The notes under the pieces were generated by a model, which was not told the DNA's origin, ran no database searches, and saw only the letters and a list, made by a program, of their open reading frames with translations. Shown piece after piece: positions 33,296 through 35,621 of a stretch of DNA of 35,621 bases. Within the stretch, counting starts at the first letter, position 1. Each line of letters starts with the position of its first letter. The DNA comes from Akkermansia sp. Its GTDB lineage: Bacteria > Verrucomicrobiota > Verrucomicrobiia > Verrucomicrobiales > Akkermansiaceae. The position numbers and the translations under genes were made by a program. Location: NCBI GenBank assembly GCA_017477935.1, contig JAFVIC010000039.1, positions 1-35,621 of the forward strand. The letters run 5' to 3'.

Positions 33296-34717
33296 TTAAG
33301 ATTTGCCGGACTGGCTAATCATACAGCCGAGAAATGCCCCGATAACTCCTCCTATAGCTGCGGCCAATGCTGCGACCTCGAATCCTCCATTATCTGCCCC
33401 GATGTTTGCCCCAATAACTGCTCCTATGACAGGCAGGATAATTAGAATATGACGTTTATTTGCAACAATGTTCCAAATTAAGAAACCGAGAATTCCCACA
33501 TACATGGCCCCCACGAATCCTCCAAATATTACCCCAAAAATACCCATCCACATTGATCCACTAATCCCCCCAATTATTATCCCAATTATTACCCAAGGGA
33601 GAACAAAATATTCACCGCGAGCTCGCGGCTCAGCCCGCTCTCTCGCCTTTCGCTCCTCCATCGTTCTGCGCTCTCTCTCCCTTCGCTCCTCCATCATTCT
33701 GCGAACCTTTTCTTCGGCTTCTTCACGAGCTCTCTGCTCAGCCAATGCTCTCGCGCTCTGCGCATGCGCTTCGCTTGCTTTTCTTACAGCCTGCTGCTTG
33801 GCCTCTTCTTTTCTACGGCGTTCAGCTGCAGAAAGGTGATTCATCCATTCCTGTGCACTTTGCCAGCGGTTCTTATGAGAACTACGCAGCGCTTTATCAA
33901 TAGCGGAGAGAAATTCAGCAGAAAAGCGGCCTTGCAATTCCTTACGACTTGCCAGCGGCAGCAGCTCGTCCTCAGCCAAACGCTCCATGGAATCCTGAGG
34001 AACCTCACCGGTAATCAAATAATAACAAGTGGCACCCAGCGAGTACAAGTCGGTCCACGGGCCATTCTTTCCACGGGCAAGGAACTGCTCTGAAGGACTG
34101 AAACCGGGCGTCCCCATGCGGGTAAGCGTGTGCGTAGCATCAGATGAGCGAGCGGTACCGAAATCGATAAGCAGCGGAGAAGTATCCGCACGCATTAAAA
34201 TGTTCGAGGGCTTAATATCTCGGTGCAACAGCCCCTCACCATGCAAATAATCCAACGCCTCCAACAGCTTTTGCAGAACAGGCCGTAGCCATGCCTCATT
34301 TATGGTCTGCGGTGACGGCGCTGCCTTATGAATCTCCCTTCCCTCCACCTGTGGCATTACATAATACGCCGTACCCAGAGCCTTAAACGCCGTCAGCACC
34401 GGCACGATGCCCGGATGACTCAGGCGTATGAGCACCTTCGCCTCATCCAGAAAGCGTGTCAGCGCCCACTCATAGAGCCCTTTATCCTCCGCAGATGACG
34501 GCCCTACCATCAGGTTCGTTGTGTGGCGCTGGGAACATTCTCGCGGAAAATTCTCTTTGATGACCACTGCGCGATTCGTCGCTGTCTCCCTCGCAAGGTA
34601 AGTAATGCCAAAACCACCATGCCCCAACTTACGCTCGATGACATAATTAGACAACACATATCCCTTCGGAAGTTCGGAGGAATTGATAACCGTGACAGTT
34701 GAAGATATGGTATTCAT
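33296..34717 (-). CDS. Membrane-anchored Ser/Thr protein kinase (third copy)
   Basis: A 473-residue Hanks-type kinase with glycine loop GHGGFG (about 32-37), Lys54 in VIKENF, HRDIKPSN (about 165-172), DFG (about 185-187) and GFSPSEQF. After the kinase domain (to about 285) is a long, strongly charged Arg/Glu/Ala-rich coiled coil (about 295-375, with a twice-used ERRxMEER pattern). The Gly/Ile-rich tail then has about four membrane segments (from LPWVIIGIIIGGISG to GGVIGAFLGCMI). Base composition is visibly less GC-rich than the neighbouring genes, most of all in the tail. It lies between the MATE gene and the rRNA operon, on the same strand as both, with its own promoter. Substrates unknown. 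Confidence 0.93.
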   Translation of the reverse strand: MNTISSTVTVINSSELPKGYVLSNYVIERKLGHGGFGITYLARETATNRAVVIKENFPRECSQRHTTNLMVGPSSAEDKGLYEWALTRFLDEAKVLIRLSHPGIVPVLTAFKALGTAYYVMPQVEGREIHKAAPSPQTINEAWLRPVLQKLLEALDYLHGEGLLHRDIKPSNILMRADTSPLLIDFGTARSSDATHTLTRMGTPGFSPSEQFLARGKNGPWTDLYSLGATCYYLITGEVPQDSMERLAEDELLPLASRKELQGRFSAEFLSAIDKALRSSHKNRWQSAQEWMNHLSAAERRRKEEAKQQAVRKASEAHAQSARALAEQRAREEAEEKVRRMMEERRERERRTMEERKARERAEPRARGEYFVLPWVIIGIIIGGISGSMWMGIFGVIFGGFVGAMYVGILGFLIWNIVANKRHILIILPVIGAVIGANIGADNGGFEVAALAAAIGGVIGAFLGCMISQSGKS

Positions 34718-34734
34718 GGCATATTTCCGTTATA

Positions 34735-34762
34735 AGTATATCACGCCCACAAACAATGGCAA
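34735..34762 (-). promoter_or_regulatory. Promoter of the third kinase
   Basis: Minus strand TTGCCA (34762-34757), 16-bp spacer, TATACT (34740-34735). A shifted alternative, TTGTTT with TATAAC, overlaps it. The leader is about 10 bases. Confidence 0.5.
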
Positions 34763-34878
34763 GCATTTTCAGCCCAAACACAGAGACAGGGGCGGCAGAG
34801 AGTAGCACGGGGTAAGCGAGCCCCCGCCCCTGGTAGGAGGACGCCGTGGCCGCAAATCGTCCCGCGTGTACTGGCTGC
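34763..34878. other. Non-coding tract with long-range inverted repeats
   Basis: No gene is supported here. CAGGGGCGG (from about 34776) can pair with CCGCCCCTG (to about 34832), with an inner GGGG/CCCC pairing. GCCGCA and TGCGGC (about 34848-34880) form a second, wide pair. It separates the third kinase's promoter from the hairpin array. Confidence 0.4.
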
Positions 34879-34997
34879 GGCACAAAAAGCTTGCTTACGC
34901 GAGCGGTGAAAAACCGGCTGCGCCGGTGGTGAAAACCGCGCTTCGCACGGGGTGAAAAATGGCTGTCGCCATGGTGAAAACGCTCCCGTTGGGAGCG
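34879..34997 (-). repeat. Array of five short hairpins separated by a conserved GGTGAAAA motif
   Basis: GGTGAAAAA/C occurs at 34905, 34928, 34951 and 34973, spaced 23, 23 and 22 bp, with a degenerate copy (GGCACAAAAA) at about 34879. Each is followed by a different small palindrome: GCTTGC/GCGAGC (34889-34904), ACCGGC/GCCGGT (34913-34927), CCG-GC/GC-CGG with one mismatch (34936-34950), ATGGC/GCCAT (34959-34972) and CGCTCCC/GGGAGCG (34981-34997). Read on the minus strand, the strand of the rRNA operon, each hairpin is followed by TTTTCACC or TTTTTCACC, so each looks like a minimal intrinsic terminator. Confidence 0.8.
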
Positions 34998-35013
34998 TGA
35001 TGGGAATAACGGA

Positions 35014-35045
35014 GAAGCCCGCCAAGCGTTAGCTTAGCGGGCTTC
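35014..35045 (-). terminator. Hairpin after the 5S remnant
   Basis: GAAGCCCGC (35014-35022) pairs with GCGGGCTTC (35037-35045), then after one mismatch AAGC/GCTT close a GTTA loop. On the minus strand CTCCGTTATT follows. It stands to the 5S remnant as the hairpin at 35182-35213 stands to the complete 5S gene. Confidence 0.6.
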
Positions 35046-35051
35046 GTGGAT

Positions 35052-35069
35052 CCTGGCAGCTATCTACTC
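35052..35069 (-). pseudogene. Stranded 3' end of a 5S rRNA gene
   Basis: The 18 bases CCTGGCAGCTATCTACTC are identical to the 3' end of the complete 5S gene (35220-35237 on the plus strand). The similarity stops there. The 80-odd bases upstream on the minus strand (35070-35152) are GC-rich and palindromic (for example GCCTGC-GCA-GCAGGC at 35075-35089). AGTGAAGC at 35160-35153 repeats the sequence just before the real 5S gene (35347-35340). Confidence 0.7.
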
Positions 35070-35181
35070 CCGGAGCCTGCGCAGCAGGCGGAGGCCTCGG
35101 CGAAGCAAGCGAGCGCAGCGAGACGCGAAGACGGGTCGCGGGTAATGCCGTGGCTTCACTCTGCCCCGCCGCTTGAAATGA

Positions 35182-35213
35182 GAAGAGCGCAAACCTTTCG
35201 GTCTGCGCTCTTC
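35182..35213 (-). terminator. Terminator of the rRNA operon
   Basis: GAAGAGCGCA (35182-35191) pairs with TGCGCTCTTC (35204-35213); ACC/GGT extend it past one mismatch around a TTTC loop. It lies six bases after the 5S gene on the minus strand, followed by TCATTTC. Confidence 0.7.
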
Positions 35214-35219
35214 ATTAAC

Positions 35220-35334
35220 CCTGGCAGCTATCTACTCTCGCGGGACCTGTTGTCCGACTACCATCGACGTGCTGATGTTTCACTTCCGGGTTCGGAATGG
35301 GACCGGGTGGGACCATCAGGCTATGACCACCAGG
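35220..35334 (-). rRNA. rrf: 5S ribosomal RNA
   Basis: 115 bases on the minus strand from CCTGGTGGTCATAGCC to GATAGCTGCCAGG. The ends pair (CCTGG/CCAGG). The conserved loop stretch CCCATTCCGAACCCGGAAG and the GAGAGTAGA-like 3' side are typical. It follows the 23S gene by about 185 bp, as in a standard rRNA operon. Confidence 0.95.
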
Positions 35335-35520
35335 CGGCTGCTTCACTTTTGATTTCGTAAATCGCAAATCGTAAATCAGATTGCCTGTTTGTCACATGCT
35401 GCGCTGTTTTGTATGATGGGGCGGGCAGACTGACATCCGCGTGGCATGGTGTTGAATAGATGGGCAAGTAATCTTGCGTTTTCAAAGCTTGTCACCGGGG
35501 GTGACGCTGTATGGTGTATG
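35335..35520 (-). other. 23S-5S spacer
   Basis: No tRNA or protein gene is present. It holds two tight hairpins, GTCACC-GGG-GGTGAC (35491-35505) and GCAAG-TAAT-CTTGC (35464-35477 approximately), likely part of rRNA processing, and a three-unit patch of the GTAAATC heptamer. Confidence 0.6.
35357..35377. repeat. Three-unit patch of the GTAAATC heptamer
   Basis: GTAAATC, GCAAATC and GTAAATC in tandem, the same 7-bp unit as the 15-copy array at 31120-31224, here in the rRNA spacer. Confidence 0.8.
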
Positions 35521-35621
35521 AGGTCAATTGGATGTTAGTAGTGCTCGGCTGAACGTATTACTACGCGTACACCTGCACCCTATCGACGTGGTAGTCTTCC
35601 ACGCTCCTATAGGGAGAACTC
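35521..35621 (-). rRNA. rrl: 23S ribosomal RNA, 3' end only
   Basis: The minus strand carries the conserved 23S 3' end, including GAAGACTACCACGTCGATAGG and CAGCCGAGCACTACTAAC, just before the spacer. The 5' part lies beyond the right edge. The exact 3' boundary is estimated from the distance to the ACTACTAA motif. Confidence 0.9.

Noticed and set aside
34763..34880. tRNA gene in the rRNA flank
   Set aside because: A GGGGCGG/CCGCCCC pair looks like an acceptor stem, but the enclosed sequence is too short and has no anticodon or T arm.
34879..34997. CRISPR array
   Set aside because: The repeated motif is only 9 bp, the intervening 14-bp pieces are palindromes rather than unique spacers, and no cas gene is near.
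1..35621. Mobile defence island around the kinases
   Set aside because: No integrase, transposase, terminal repeats or tRNA junction is visible, and the kinases are interspersed with housekeeping genes.

Overview
The window is GC-rich bacterial chromosome. Signal peptides, a lipobox, an alpha-2-macroglobulin/PBP1C pair, long-form HPF and repeated Ser/Thr kinases point to a diderm bacterium. The 23S and 5S sequences and the kinase architecture make Verrucomicrobiota, perhaps an Akkermansia relative, my best guess. That placement is inference; no database search was possible. I see no phage, integrase, transposase, tRNA or CRISPR array.

Layout. (1) 1-4040: the end of a membrane-anchored Ser/Thr kinase, then on the minus strand an AGCS amino-acid/cation symporter and a two-gene unit of an exported protein and a small unknown protein. 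(2) 4169-15079: a TIM-barrel protein, a 2001-residue alpha-2-macroglobulin with an intact thioester motif, penicillin-binding protein 1C, and a pyruvate-oxidase-like protein that has lost its ThDP/Mg2+ site. (3) 15152-20551: fabG, a small secreted protein, queE, a low-molecular-weight phosphatase, a unit of an anchored protein, a lipoprotein hydrolase and a hexapeptide-repeat protein, then hpf. (4) 20755-26083: an exported M3 oligopeptidase, smpB, rpoZ, a second Ser/Thr kinase and ssb. (5) 26153-33208: folC, two small membrane proteins, radC, a short TatD-like hydrolase and a PPP-type protein phosphatase. These face rdgB and a MATE transporter across a perfect 15 x 7-bp tandem repeat. (6) 33296-35621: a third Ser/Thr kinase, then a non-coding tract with a 22-23-bp-period row of hairpins, and the 3' end of an rRNA operon (5S and 23S) on the minus strand.

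How the genes work together. The macroglobulin and PBP1C form the known periplasmic defence/repair pair. Three paralogous kinases with glycine-rich membrane tails, plus a PPP phosphatase, suggest reversible Ser/Thr phosphorylation at the inner membrane. Several promoters can be read directly as a TTG-type -35 box, 16-18 bp and a TANAAT-like -10 box. Four of them lie so close to the start codon that the mRNA must be leaderless or nearly so. In contrast, rpoZ and hpf appear to start their mRNAs with a hairpin.

Most unusual items: the hairpin array behind the rRNA operon, a 5S gene tail stranded beside it, the degenerate pyruvate-oxidase-like protein, the large inverted repeat in the macroglobulin promoter, and the heptamer repeat abutting the rdgB stop codon.
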